Source of the DNA: Allocatelliglobosispora scoriae
GTDB taxonomy: Bacteria > Actinomycetota > Actinomycetes > Mycobacteriales > Micromonosporaceae
DNA: 64,000 nucleotides
Assembly (NCBI RefSeq): GCF_014204945.1
Contig: NZ_JACHMN010000003.1
Location: 2,418,001 to 2,482,000, forward strand
Direction: 5' to 3'
Shown: in pieces, positions 8,918 to 18,537 of the stretch
How positions within the stretch are numbered: the first letter of the stretch is position 1
Layout of the letters: each line of letters starts with the position of its first letter
The notes under the pieces: model-generated
What the model was told of the DNA's origin: nothing
The model's database searches: none
The model's input: the letters and a program-made list of their open reading frames with translations, nothing else
Translations under genes and position numbers: made by a program

Positions 8918-9587
8918 GGAAGAGCCGACGGCGCGCCTCGGCATGACGGCCTCCGCCGACCGGGTCTCGTTCACCGCAGCGGAGCTCTCCTACCTCATCG
9001 CCAGCAGCCCGGCGACGACACCGCTCGGCGGGCGGGCCGCGCAGGTGATCGGGCTGACCGACGCCGAGCGTGGTGAGGCCGCCATCTCGGCCGGGTTCAG
9101 CTCCCTGATCGTCCGCGGGCTCGCGGTCAGCGACGGCGAGCGGGTCACCTACGCCCCCGCGACGGGCGCCGTGAGCGAGGCGGTCACCAAGGCCTCGGTC
9201 TGCGTCCAGCTGGGGCTGATCTCGGCGGACAAGTCCGACGGCGCGGTCCTCTTCGACTCGGGGCGGGCCCGGCTGCTGGTGACGCCGCGCAAGCACCGCT
9301 GCTTCGACGTGACGGGCATGAACCGGACCCTCGACGTGGGCGGGCAGCTGCTCGCGGTGGCGCGCCAGTTCCTGGAGCGGAACCGCCCGGGTGTCGTCTC
9401 CTTCGCGGTCGACACCACCGGCAGCGGGGTGACCGAGGACATCGGGTGGGTCACCGCCGCCGCGGACAACGACACGTGGTCGGTGGTGTTCAGCCGCGAG
9501 CCGTCCGACGCCGACCGCGGGCTGAGCGAGTCCGAGGCGGTCGAGCGCCTGCAGCGCCGCCTGCACCAGCTCCTCCCCGTCGCCTGA
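8904..9587 (+). CDS. Conserved T7SS-locus protein, possibly EspG-like chaperone
   Basis: 227 residues from an ATG inside the preceding gene, suggesting coupled translation. No signal peptide or membrane segment. It has a mixed alpha/beta pattern with a helical start (FTAAELSYLIAS), a GLxVSDGERV hairpin and a long LLVTPRKHRCFDV strand region, loosely similar to EspG, the cytosolic chaperone of ESX substrates. This resemblance is only an impression of the pattern. Context supports a secretion-associated role. Confidence 0.6.
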   Translation: MQSSEEEPTARLGMTASADRVSFTAAELSYLIASSPATTPLGGRAAQVIGLTDAERGEAAISAGFSSLIVRGLAVSDGERVTYAPATGAVSEAVTKASVCVQLGLISADKSDGAVLFDSGRARLLVTPRKHRCFDVTGMNRTLDVGGQLLAVARQFLERNRPGVVSFAVDTTGSGVTEDIGWVTAAADNDTWSVVFSREPSDADRGLSESEAVERLQRRLHQLLPVA

Positions 9588-9620
9588 GGCGCTGGCGCTG
9601 GAGTGCCGCGCTCGGGGCAT

Positions 9621-9693
9621 GATCGCGCTGTTGCCCGGAAGTCGGCCCTTCACCGGCGGTGGCAGGGGACTGTTTCCGGGAACCTGCGTGATC
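9621..9693. repeat. REP-like imperfect inverted repeat after the T7SS operon
   Basis: Left arm 9621-9640 (GATCGCGCTGTTGCCCGGAA) and right arm 9674-9693 pair at 16 of 20 positions around a 33-base spacer. It lies between the end of the T7SS operon and the GNAT gene. It could be a bidirectional terminator or a dispersed intergenic element. Confidence 0.45.
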
Positions 9694-9724
9694 AAGGGTG
9701 CGACGGTCGAGCGAGGATGAGCGC

Positions 9725-10327
9725 ATGAACCACGTTCTGTCGACGCCGTCCGCCATCCCGGCCGGGACCCTCGTCGCGGCACCGCAACCCGTTCTCGCCG
9801 CCGGTGGCGGCGTGCTGCTGCGGCCGTGGGAGGCCGCCGATGCACCGGTGTTCCTCGCCGCCTATCAGGACCCGGCGATCCAGCGCTGGCACACGCGCCG
9901 ACCGGTGTCCGAGGCCCAGGTCCACGAGTGGTTCGACGACTACCGCCGGGACTGGGCCCGGGAGAAGGCCGCGCACTGGGCGATCACCGGCGACGACAGC
10001 GGCGAGGTGCTCGGGCGGCTCGCCATGCGCGGGATCGACCTCGATGACGGTGTCGCCGGCTGCGCCTACTGGGTGCTCCCGGCCGCCCGCGGCACCGGTG
10101 TGGCGACCCGTGCGCTCACCGCCGTGAGCAGGTGGGCGCTGGAGCAGATCGGCTTCCACCGCCTGGAACTGGACCACTCCACCCGCAACGAGGCATCGTG
10201 CCGGGTCGCGGTCAAGTCCGGCTATCTCCTGGAGGGCACCAAGCGCAGCGCCGCCGTCCACGCCGACGGCCGACACGACATGCACCTGCACGCCCGCGTC
10301 CGGGACACCGGCACCGCCCCGAGCTGA
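9725..10327 (+). CDS. GNAT family N-acetyltransferase (RimJ/RimL type)
   Basis: 200 residues from ATG 9725, after GAGCGAGGATGAGCGC. The fold follows Acetyltransf_3: LLRPWEAADA at the start, a central GEVLGRLAMRG strand, the acetyl-CoA loop PAARGTGVATRAL, then the FHRLELDHSTRNEASCRVAVKSGY block typical of RimJ/RimL-like enzymes acting on protein N-termini or small amines. The substrate is unknown. It stands alone and ends in a hairpin shared with the convergent VOC gene. Confidence 0.85.
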   Translation: MNHVLSTPSAIPAGTLVAAPQPVLAAGGGVLLRPWEAADAPVFLAAYQDPAIQRWHTRRPVSEAQVHEWFDDYRRDWAREKAAHWAITGDDSGEVLGRLAMRGIDLDDGVAGCAYWVLPAARGTGVATRALTAVSRWALEQIGFHRLELDHSTRNEASCRVAVKSGYLLEGTKRSAAVHADGRHDMHLHARVRDTGTAPS

Positions 10328-10341
10328 GTGAACGCTCGGGG
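10317..10341. terminator. Bidirectional hairpin terminator
   Basis: Perfect 8-bp arms CCCCGAGC (10317-10324) and GCTCGGGG (10334-10341) with a 9-base loop. It overlaps the GNAT stop codon and sits next to the stop of the convergent VOC gene, so it can serve both. Confidence 0.6.
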
Positions 10342-10342
10342 A

Positions 10343-10756
10343 TCAGGCGACGAAGATGCAGAACGGGTGGCCGGAGAGGTCCGCGAAGACATAGAGCGGC
10401 TCGCCCTGGTCGGCCGTGCGGTCCAGCAGGATCTTCGCACCGAGCGACTCGGCCCGCTCCCGCTGGCGCTGCAGCTCCTCGAAGCTCGACACGGTGAAGT
10501 CGAGGTGCAGCTGCATCGGGACCTCGTGTGTCGGCCACGTCGTCGGCCTCAGCTCGGCTTCCTGCTGAAACGCGAGCTTGCGGACACCGTCGGCGTCGAC
10601 GAGGACGAGCCAGTCCGCATCGTCGGCGGTGCCGTCGGCGGGAGGTTCGTCACCCGGCCGGTACTGAAGGCCGAGCAGGTGCCGATAGAACTCGGCCAGC
10701 GCCCGGACGTCGGTGGTGTCGAGCACGGTGTGCAGCAATTGCGGGAACTCAGCCAT
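10343..10756 (-). CDS. VOC (glyoxalase/bleomycin-resistance) family protein
   Basis: 137 residues. The reverse-strand ATG at 10756 is preceded by AGGAGAGG. It has two beta-alpha-beta-beta-beta halves as in vicinal-oxygen-chelate proteins: LHTVLDTTDVRALAEFYRHLLG at the start, QLHLDFTV in the middle and YVFADLSGHPFCIF at the end. His (in QLHLDF) and other polar residues could bind metal. The substrate cannot be told. It is divergent from the MmcQ-like gene, with 118 bases between the starts. Confidence 0.85.
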   Translation of the reverse strand: MAEFPQLLHTVLDTTDVRALAEFYRHLLGLQYRPGDEPPADGTADDADWLVLVDADGVRKLAFQQEAELRPTTWPTHEVPMQLHLDFTVSSFEELQRQRERAESLGAKILLDRTADQGEPLYVFADLSGHPFCIFVA

Positions 10757-10874
10757 GGTCACCTCTCCTGTCCGGCCCATCCTTGCACGAGCCACCGACA
10801 CCCGCCCGGAACGCGTACTAGGGTGCTCAGGTGGCGATGGTTCGGACGCGTACACCGGAGTGGGGTTGATCTTT

Positions 10875-11240
10875 GTGGCTGACGCCGACGACGTGCGCCG
10901 ACTGGCGCTCGCGCTGCCCCACGTCGTCGAGATCGACAGCGAGGGCTTCGACTTCCGGGTCGCCGGCAAGGGGTTCGTCTGGTCCTATCCCGAACGGCAG
11001 CCGGGCAGGCCGCGCGTCATCCGCACCGATGTCGCCGTGCTCTACGTCGGTGACGAGGCGGAGAAGCGGGCGCTGCTGCTCGGCGAGCCGGAGCTCTTCT
11101 TCACGACGCCCGCCTATGACGGGATGCCGCTGGTCATGCTGCGGCTGGGGCGGGTCGATGCCGAGCGGCTCACCGAACTCGTCACCGACGCGTGGCGGAT
11201 GCGCGCTCCGGCCGGCCTCGACCTGCCCGGCGGCCGTTAG
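10875..11240 (+). CDS. MmcQ/YjbR family DNA-binding-like protein
   Basis: 121 residues from GTG 10875 with GGAG about 14 bases upstream; TTG 10866 is an alternative. MmcQ/YjbR hallmarks are visible: an N-terminal DVRRLALALPHVVE helix, a GFDFRVAGKGFVW hairpin and a C-terminal VDAERLTELVTDAWRMRAP helix. The family adopts a CyaY-like fold and its function is poorly known. Its stop codon overlaps the stop of the convergent downstream gene by two bases. Confidence 0.85.
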   Translation: MADADDVRRLALALPHVVEIDSEGFDFRVAGKGFVWSYPERQPGRPRVIRTDVAVLYVGDEAEKRALLLGEPELFFTTPAYDGMPLVMLRLGRVDAERLTELVTDAWRMRAPAGLDLPGGR

Positions 11241-12292
11241 CGGTCGATCCGAGGGCCTGCCACCGAAGGGAGGTCGAGCGTCAGGTGGTCCGGGCCGAGC
11301 GATCGCAGGAAGTCTCGCGCGTCGAAGAGTTCGCCGGCCGCGAAGACCCCGCTCGGCCCGCCCGGCACGGCGAGGATGCGCTGGACCGCCGCCACGACCA
11401 GGGGCGCGGTGACGGCATAGATGTCCTGGCCGCGGGCGACCGCGCGGCGCGTCTCGCCCGCCGCGTGCGCGACCACCTCGACGAGGAACGTCTGCGCGGA
11501 CCGGCCCTGCGCGTCCGTCGCCTCCGGCGGTGGCGACGCCGGATCGCGCAGGTCCCTGACCGCATCGACCGACATGTACGTGTGGATCTCGCGCGTCGAC
11601 AGGTGCGTGGGGATCGTGGCGCTGTCCGCCATCGTGAACTCCGCGACGACCGCCCGGGTTCCGATCGGCTCGGGGAAGGTCCACTCGGTGACCGGAGCCT
11701 CGCCGGTGCGGAACTCCAGCCGGTGGTTCGCGTAGCGGATCCGCCTGCCGTCCCTGCGCCCGGCGGAGACCTGACCCGTCGCCCGGGTGCCGTGCGTGGG
11801 CTTCCAGCTGCTGAGGGCGTAGGCGATGCTGATCCGGTCCGCCGCCGCCCAGTCGCCCATCGCCACCGTCGCGAGCAGGTCGCCGAGGCCGCCGAAGAAC
11901 GCCATCGCCGGGACGACCGGGATGGCGGCGTCGCGGGCGCGGTCGGCGTACTGGGCGAACGTGTCGATGACCGCCTCGGTCTCCGCCGTCACGTCCAGGT
12001 AGGGGATCCGGGCCCGCAACGCCGCCTCGAGAACCGCTGCGGACGTTGAGGCGAAGGGTCCGGCGCAATTGATCACCGCGGCGGCACCGGCGAGGGCCCG
12101 GTCGAGCGAGGCCGGGTCGTCGACCGACGCGGGGCGGACCTCCGATCCGGGATGAGCCGCCCCGAGCGCGTGCAGCCTGCCGGCGTCACGACCGGACAGG
12201 ATCGGAGTCAGCCCGCGCCGGCGCAGCTCCGCGACGACGAAACGGCCGGTGTGCCCGTACGCGCCGATGACGGCGACTGTCTGTTCTGTCAT
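11237..12292 (-). CDS. Saccharopine dehydrogenase-like NADP-binding protein
   Basis: 351 residues. The N-terminus is a Rossmann fold, VAVIGAYGHTGRFVVAELRRRG, with GxxGHTG. A catalytic-type region with NCAGPFASTS and YLDVTAE follows, as in the saccharopine dehydrogenase/trans-acting enoyl reductase superfamily. No membrane segment. The substrate is not apparent. It starts 70 bases from, and divergent to, the GlxA-type regulator, which may control it. Confidence 0.85.
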   Translation of the reverse strand: MTEQTVAVIGAYGHTGRFVVAELRRRGLTPILSGRDAGRLHALGAAHPGSEVRPASVDDPASLDRALAGAAAVINCAGPFASTSAAVLEAALRARIPYLDVTAETEAVIDTFAQYADRARDAAIPVVPAMAFFGGLGDLLATVAMGDWAAADRISIAYALSSWKPTHGTRATGQVSAGRRDGRRIRYANHRLEFRTGEAPVTEWTFPEPIGTRAVVAEFTMADSATIPTHLSTREIHTYMSVDAVRDLRDPASPPPEATDAQGRSAQTFLVEVVAHAAGETRRAVARGQDIYAVTAPLVVAAVQRILAVPGGPSGVFAAGELFDARDFLRSLGPDHLTLDLPSVAGPRIDR

Positions 12293-12362
12293 GCTCCCAG
12301 CCTCGCGTTCATGATCGTCGAGCACCAGTGGCCGCAATGACGTGCCCCGTACACTTTCGGAC

Positions 12363-13322
12363 ATGCACTCGGTCGCCCTGGCAGTCGCCGACGGAACCCC
12401 GCTCTTCGAGCTCGCCGCGGCGTGCGAGGTCTTCGGCACCGACCGGGGTCTCGCCGACCCGTGGTACGCCTTCTCCATCTGCGGTCCCGACACCGCCGAG
12501 GTCGGCGGCTGGCTGCGGGCCGGCATCCAGCACGGGCTCGACACGCTCGCGGCGGCGGACACCGTCATCGTCCCGTCCATCCGCAGCGCCGAGGACCCGC
12601 CGCCGCCCGAGCTGGTCGACGCCGTGCGCGCGGCACACGAGGCGGGTGCCCGGGTGGTCTCCCTCTGCACCGGGGCCTTCGTCCTGGCCGCCGCCGGGCT
12701 GCTCGACGGGCGGCGAGCCACCACCCACTGGGCGCACACGTCGCTGCTGGCCGAGCGGCATCCCCGGGTGCTGGTGGACCCGGATGTGCTCTACATCGAC
12801 GACGGCACCGTCCTGACCTCCGCGGGGAAGGCGGCCGGGATGGATCTCTGCCTGCACCTCGTCCGGGCCGACCACGGCGCGGCGGTCGCCAACGCGCTCG
12901 CCCGCAGCCTCGTCGTGCCACCGCACCGGCAGGGCGGTCAGGCGCAGTTCATCCCGGCTGCGGTGTCCCACGGGCGGGACCACGTCCTCGCCGAGCTGCT
13001 GGCCTGGGCCGGCGCCCGGCTGGAGCAGGACCTGACCGTGCCGGACCTGGCCCGCCAGGCGAGCATGAGCTCGCGCAACCTCACCCGGCACTTCCACGCC
13101 GTCACCGGCACGAGCCCGCTGCGATGGCTGCTGACGCAACGGGTGCACCGGGCGCAGGAGCTCCTCGAGACCACCGACGACACCATCGAGCTGATCGCCG
13201 ACCGGACCGGCATGGGCACCGCCGCCACGCTGCGCCGGCACTTCCACCGGCTGCTCGGGGTGCCGCCGGAGGCCTACCGGCGGACGTTCCGCACCGCCCG
13301 GCCGGGCCTCACCCGAGGCTGA
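12363..13322 (+). CDS. GlxA family AraC-type transcriptional regulator
   Basis: 319 residues. Residues 1-165 form a DJ-1/PfpI-like domain with the SLCTGAFVLAAAGLLDGRRATTHW nucleophile-elbow block (seen as SLCTGAF then RATTHW). Residues about 215-310 are an AraC helix-turn-helix pair (DLARQASMSSRNLTRHF and IADRTGMGTAATLRRHF). Such regulators usually activate divergent or adjacent metabolic genes; here the divergent saccharopine dehydrogenase-like gene is the candidate. ATG 12363 was chosen; GTG 12342 is upstream in frame. Its last 14 bases overlap the convergent gene. Confidence 0.9.
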   Translation: MHSVALAVADGTPLFELAAACEVFGTDRGLADPWYAFSICGPDTAEVGGWLRAGIQHGLDTLAAADTVIVPSIRSAEDPPPPELVDAVRAAHEAGARVVSLCTGAFVLAAAGLLDGRRATTHWAHTSLLAERHPRVLVDPDVLYIDDGTVLTSAGKAAGMDLCLHLVRADHGAAVANALARSLVVPPHRQGGQAQFIPAAVSHGRDHVLAELLAWAGARLEQDLTVPDLARQASMSSRNLTRHFHAVTGTSPLRWLLTQRVHRAQELLETTDDTIELIADRTGMGTAATLRRHFHRLLGVPPEAYRRTFRTARPGLTRG

Positions 13323-13506
13323 GCCGGTGCTCCGCCAGCGCCGCCTCGATGATCCGCAGCGCTTTGGGCCCCATGCCGTGCAGCTTCGCCAGATCCTTCC
13401 CGGGTACGCCCGCCAGCTGCCGCAGCGTGGTGTAGCCGGCGGCGTTGAGCGCGCGCGTGGCGGGTGCGCCGATCCTCGGCAGGGCGTCCAGCGGGGATGT
13501 GTCCAT
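13309..13506 (-). CDS. Small helix-hairpin-helix (RNAP alpha-CTD-like) protein
   Basis: 65 residues (66 if GTG 13509 is used). It carries two HhH-like repeats: LDALPRIGAPATRALNAAGY and LRQLAGVPGKDLAKLHGMG, then a helix ALRIIEAALAEH. This is the pattern of the RNA polymerase alpha C-terminal domain and small DNA-binding HhH proteins. AGGA lies 8 bases before the ATG. It probably binds nucleic acid nonspecifically. It is convergent with, and overlaps, the GlxA-like gene. Confidence 0.8.
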   Translation of the reverse strand: MDTSPLDALPRIGAPATRALNAAGYTTLRQLAGVPGKDLAKLHGMGPKALRIIEAALAEHRLSLG

Positions 13507-13535
13507 CACCGCATCCTATGCGGAGGATCCGTCCT

Positions 13536-13544
13536 GAAACTTTC
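13536..13544. promoter_or_regulatory. GAAACTTTC operator-like palindrome upstream of xylanase
   Basis: The 9-bp dyad GAAACTTTC lies 256 bases before the xylanase start. GAAANTTTC palindromes are a known regulatory motif upstream of Streptomyces xylanase genes, so this is probably a repressor site for xylan-responsive control. It is also 30 bases from the start of the divergent HhH gene. Confidence 0.5.
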
Positions 13545-13636
13545 ACGAGGCACGATGCGGCGATCGTGGTCGGGTCGGTCGGCATCAACACAGAATTGCT
13601 GATCGATGCCGAGTTGGAGAGGGCGAGAATTTCGTG

Positions 13637-14900
<1,264 letters not shown>

Positions 14901-14909
14901 GCACGGCGC

Positions 14910-14946
14910 GCCGTGCCGGGTCCGGGAATCCCGGACCCGGCACGGC
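14910..14946 (+). terminator. Strong hairpin terminator after xylanase
   Basis: Perfect 17-bp arms (14910-14926 and 14930-14946, core CCGGGTCCGGG) with the 3-base loop AAT, 10 bases after the xylanase stop. No T-tract. Confidence 0.85.
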
Positions 14947-15067
14947 GGCCACGCCGGTGCCGAGCCGATCCTGCCGCCCGCGGTGACCAGCCACTCGCCG
15001 GTCTCCCGGTCGTCGAGCCCCTCCACGCGCCTTGACGTGATGCTCGTCGATGGACTACAGAGGAACG

Positions 15068-15589
15068 ATGAGACGAATGTCGATCGGTCGAGCCTCCGTC
15101 GTCGCGCTCGCCGCCATGGTGCTCGGGCTCCTGCCGGCCACCGGAGCGGCGGCTGCCCCGATCATGTTCCAGGCGGAGAACGCCACGATCAGCGGCGGAG
15201 CCGTCGCATCCGACCACAGCGGCTACACCGGCACCGGATTCGTCGACTACAACAGCGCGGCCGGCTCCTACGTGCAGTTCGCGACGAGCACCGGGATCGC
15301 CGGCTCGATGTATATCGGCTTCCGCTATGCCAACGGCTCGGCGACGAACCGGCCCATGGACATCACCGTCAACGGCGTGCTGGTCGCCCGCAACCTGGCG
15401 TTCGGCAGCACCACGAGCTGGGACGTGTGGCAGAGCACGGCGTTGAGCGTTTCCGTCCTCGCCGGTCCGATCGTCATCCGGGCGACCGCCGCCACGGGAG
15501 CGGGCGGTCCGAACCTCGACTCGCTGACCTTCGAGATCAGGCCGATCCCGCCGTCCGGGGCTACGGGCGGGGCGTCCGCCCGACCGTAG
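15068..15589 (+). CDS. Secreted carbohydrate-binding (CBM6/CBM35-like) protein
   Basis: 173 residues. ATG 15068 follows AGAGGA; ATG 15050 and 15077 are alternatives. A signal peptide (about 1-30, ending TGAAAA) precedes a single beta-sandwich domain with the CBM6/35 signature: FQAENATISGG, GYTGTGFVDYN, GSYVQF and the terminal LDSLTFE. No catalytic domain is attached, so it is a stand-alone binding module. It sits after the xylanase and may help hold cells or enzymes to plant polysaccharide. Confidence 0.85.
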   Translation: MRRMSIGRASVVALAAMVLGLLPATGAAAAPIMFQAENATISGGAVASDHSGYTGTGFVDYNSAAGSYVQFATSTGIAGSMYIGFRYANGSATNRPMDITVNGVLVARNLAFGSTTSWDVWQSTALSVSVLAGPIVIRATAATGAGGPNLDSLTFEIRPIPPSGATGGASARP

Positions 15590-15596
15590 CCCCGGA
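15554..15596. terminator. Bidirectional hairpin between convergent genes
   Basis: Perfect 13-bp arms TCCGGGGCTACGG (15554-15566) and CCGTAGCCCCGGA (15584-15596), with a further GC-rich inner stem. It overlaps the end of the CBM gene and lies next to the stop of the convergent aldo-keto reductase gene, so it can terminate both. Confidence 0.7.
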
Positions 15597-15602
15597 CAGC
15601 GC

Positions 15603-16577
<975 letters not shown>

Positions 16578-16637
16578 GCGGCCACCCTAACCAAGGTCAC
16601 CCCGCTCCCGCCGCCGGACCGGTCGAATCCCGGACTG

Positions 16638-17447
16638 TCAGCTGAGGGCGCGCCGGTTGAAGCCGAGGATTCCCAGCGCGCTGAACAGGAGCGAGAACCC
16701 GACCAGCGCCGCCGCGGCCACCGCCGGAGGCAGGTGCACGATCTCCGGGACCATCGCCGCCCGGACCCCCTCCGCGCAGTAGGTCAGCGGGTTCAGCGAC
16801 GTGATCACCTGGAACCACCGCATCGAGTCCAGCGACGACCACGGGTACTGCACGGCCCCGGTGAACATGATCGGCGTGATGATCAGCCCGAACATGATGT
16901 TGATCCGGTGGGGCGGGACGAAGGTGCCGATGGTCATGCCGACCCCGCCGCCCGCCCAGGAGCCCAGGACGAGCATCGCGATCAGCAGCGGCAACCCCTG
17001 CGGATGCCACGGCGCCGTACCGATGATGAGCGCGCCGACCGGGTAGATGATGGCGGCCGAGACCATGCCCCGCAGCATCGCCACGACCAGCTTCTCCACC
17101 GCGACGAGACTGGTCGGCAGCGGGGCGAGCAGCCGGTCCTCGATCTCCTTGGTGAAGCCGAACTCCATCACCAGCGGCAGGGCGACGCTCTGCAGCGCGG
17201 CGAGGAAGGTCGAGAGCGCGACGATCCCCGGCAGCAGCGTGTGGCCGTAATCTCCGGCGACGACCTGCATGGAGCCGAGGACCTTGGCGAAGATGAAGAG
17301 CATGAACAGCGGCGCGATGGCGACCTGGATCAGCAGGACCCAGAACTCCTTGCCGGTGACGAAGACATCGCGCCAGAGGATCGCCCGGAAGGCCAGCCAG
17401 GCCGAGGCGGCGGGCGAGACCGGGGGCGCGGGGTGCAGCGCGGTCAA
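16638..17447 (-). CDS. ABC-2 type transporter permease
   Basis: 269 residues with six hydrophobic segments and the ABC-2 domain pattern (FTGAVQYPWSSLDSMRWFQVI, then SLNPLTYCAEGVR), as in DrrB-type drug exporters. It begins with TTG inside the stop of the upstream ATPase gene (TTGA), so the two are translated together. It probably forms a homodimeric channel with the DrrA-like ATPase. The substrate is unknown. Confidence 0.9.
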   Translation of the reverse strand: MTALHPAPPVSPAASAWLAFRAILWRDVFVTGKEFWVLLIQVAIAPLFMLFIFAKVLGSMQVVAGDYGHTLLPGIVALSTFLAALQSVALPLVMEFGFTKEIEDRLLAPLPTSLVAVEKLVVAMLRGMVSAAIIYPVGALIIGTAPWHPQGLPLLIAMLVLGSWAGGGVGMTIGTFVPPHRINIMFGLIITPIMFTGAVQYPWSSLDSMRWFQVITSLNPLTYCAEGVRAAMVPEIVHLPPAVAAAALVGFSLLFSALGILGFNRRALS

Positions 17448-18439
17448 CGCAGGTCCCTTCCGGTGAGCTCGATGAAGACGTCGCCGAGGCTGCCCTGGGC
17501 GACGCGCACGTCGGTGACGACGGCCGCGCGGTCGGCCATCGCCGTCACCACGGAGCCGATCAGCTCCGGTGGTTCGCTGCTCAGGTGCAGCCGCAGGCGC
17601 AGCCCGTCCGGGTCGCCGCCGGGTCCGGCGTCGATGCGGGAGCCGCTCGACACCCCCTCGATCTTGAGCAGGACCTCCAGCAGCGACTCCGCGGTCGGGG
17701 CGATGGCCCCCGCGGCCGGGATCACGGCGAGCTCCAGGGTCGAGCCGCCGGTCAGCTCCCGGGTCAGCGCCGTCGGCGTGTCCAGGGCGAGGAGCCTGCC
17801 GTGGTCGACGATGCCGACGCGGTCGCAGAGCGCGGCGGCCTCGGACATGTCATGGGTGGTGAGCACGATGGTGACATCACGCGCGCGCAGCTCGCGGATC
17901 CGTTCCCAGACGAAGAGCTTGCTCTGCGGATCGAGGCCCGTGGCCGGTTCGTCGAGGAAGAGCACCTTCGGCTCGTGGATCAGCGCGCGGGCGATCATCA
18001 GTCGCTGCGCCATGCCGCCGGAGTACCAGGCGACCTTGTCGTCGGCGCGCTCGGTGAGCCCGAACTGGTCGAGCAGGTCCACGGCGCGCGCTCGCCGCTC
18101 GGCCCGGCCGACGCCGTGATAGGCGGCGTGGAAGGTGAGGTTCTGCCGGGGGGTCAGGGAGCGGTCGAGGGTGCTCGACTGCGGCACCACGGCGAGCAGG
18201 GACCGGGCCGCGACCGGGTTGCGCAGGACGTCGACCCCGGCCAGGCGGACCTCGCCCGAGGTGGCCCGGACCCGGGTGGTGAGGATGCCGACGGTGGTGC
18301 TCTTGCCCGCGCCGTTGGGTCCGAGCAGGCCGAAGACCTCACCTGTCCGCACCTGGAACGACAGCCCGTCGACGGCGTTGACCTTCCGCTTCGGATAGCG
18401 TTTGACCAGGTCGCGGACTTCCAGGGCGGCGTCACTCAA
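17444..18439 (-). CDS. ABC transporter ATP-binding protein (DrrA-type)
   Basis: 331 residues from TTG 18439, which follows GAGGGAGC; an in-frame ATG about 18 codons upstream is the alternative. Walker A GPNGAGKSTT, Q-loop VVPQSS, signature YSGGMAQRL, Walker B VLFLDEPATGLDP and the H-loop TTHDM are all present. The C-terminal about 90 residues are the accessory domain common to DrrA-like drug exporters. It pairs with the downstream permease, possibly for antibiotic or glycolipid export. It lies 1.5 kb from the biosynthetic cluster, so a link is possible but not shown. Confidence 0.9.
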   Translation of the reverse strand: MSDAALEVRDLVKRYPKRKVNAVDGLSFQVRTGEVFGLLGPNGAGKSTTVGILTTRVRATSGEVRLAGVDVLRNPVAARSLLAVVPQSSTLDRSLTPRQNLTFHAAYHGVGRAERRARAVDLLDQFGLTERADDKVAWYSGGMAQRLMIARALIHEPKVLFLDEPATGLDPQSKLFVWERIRELRARDVTIVLTTHDMSEAAALCDRVGIVDHGRLLALDTPTALTRELTGGSTLELAVIPAAGAIAPTAESLLEVLLKIEGVSSGSRIDAGPGGDPDGLRLRLHLSSEPPELIGSVVTAMADRAAVVTDVRVAQGSLGDVFIELTGRDLR

Positions 18440-18469
18440 CGACTTGCTCCCTCGGGCTGGCCGTGGCGG

Positions 18470-18519
18470 AACGGCGTACTCACCGTGAGGCATCCATGGT
18501 GCCAGATGAGTACGCCGTT
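18470..18519. repeat. 13-bp perfect inverted repeat upstream of ABC exporter operon
   Basis: AACGGCGTACTCA (18470-18482) and TGAGTACGCCGTT (18507-18519) are exact inverted copies around a 24-base spacer. It lies between the SGNH hydrolase stop (18538) and the ABC ATPase start (18439), both on the reverse strand. It may terminate the former or act as an operator for the latter. Confidence 0.6.
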
Positions 18520-18537
18520 GCCGCACGATGTTTCGTC

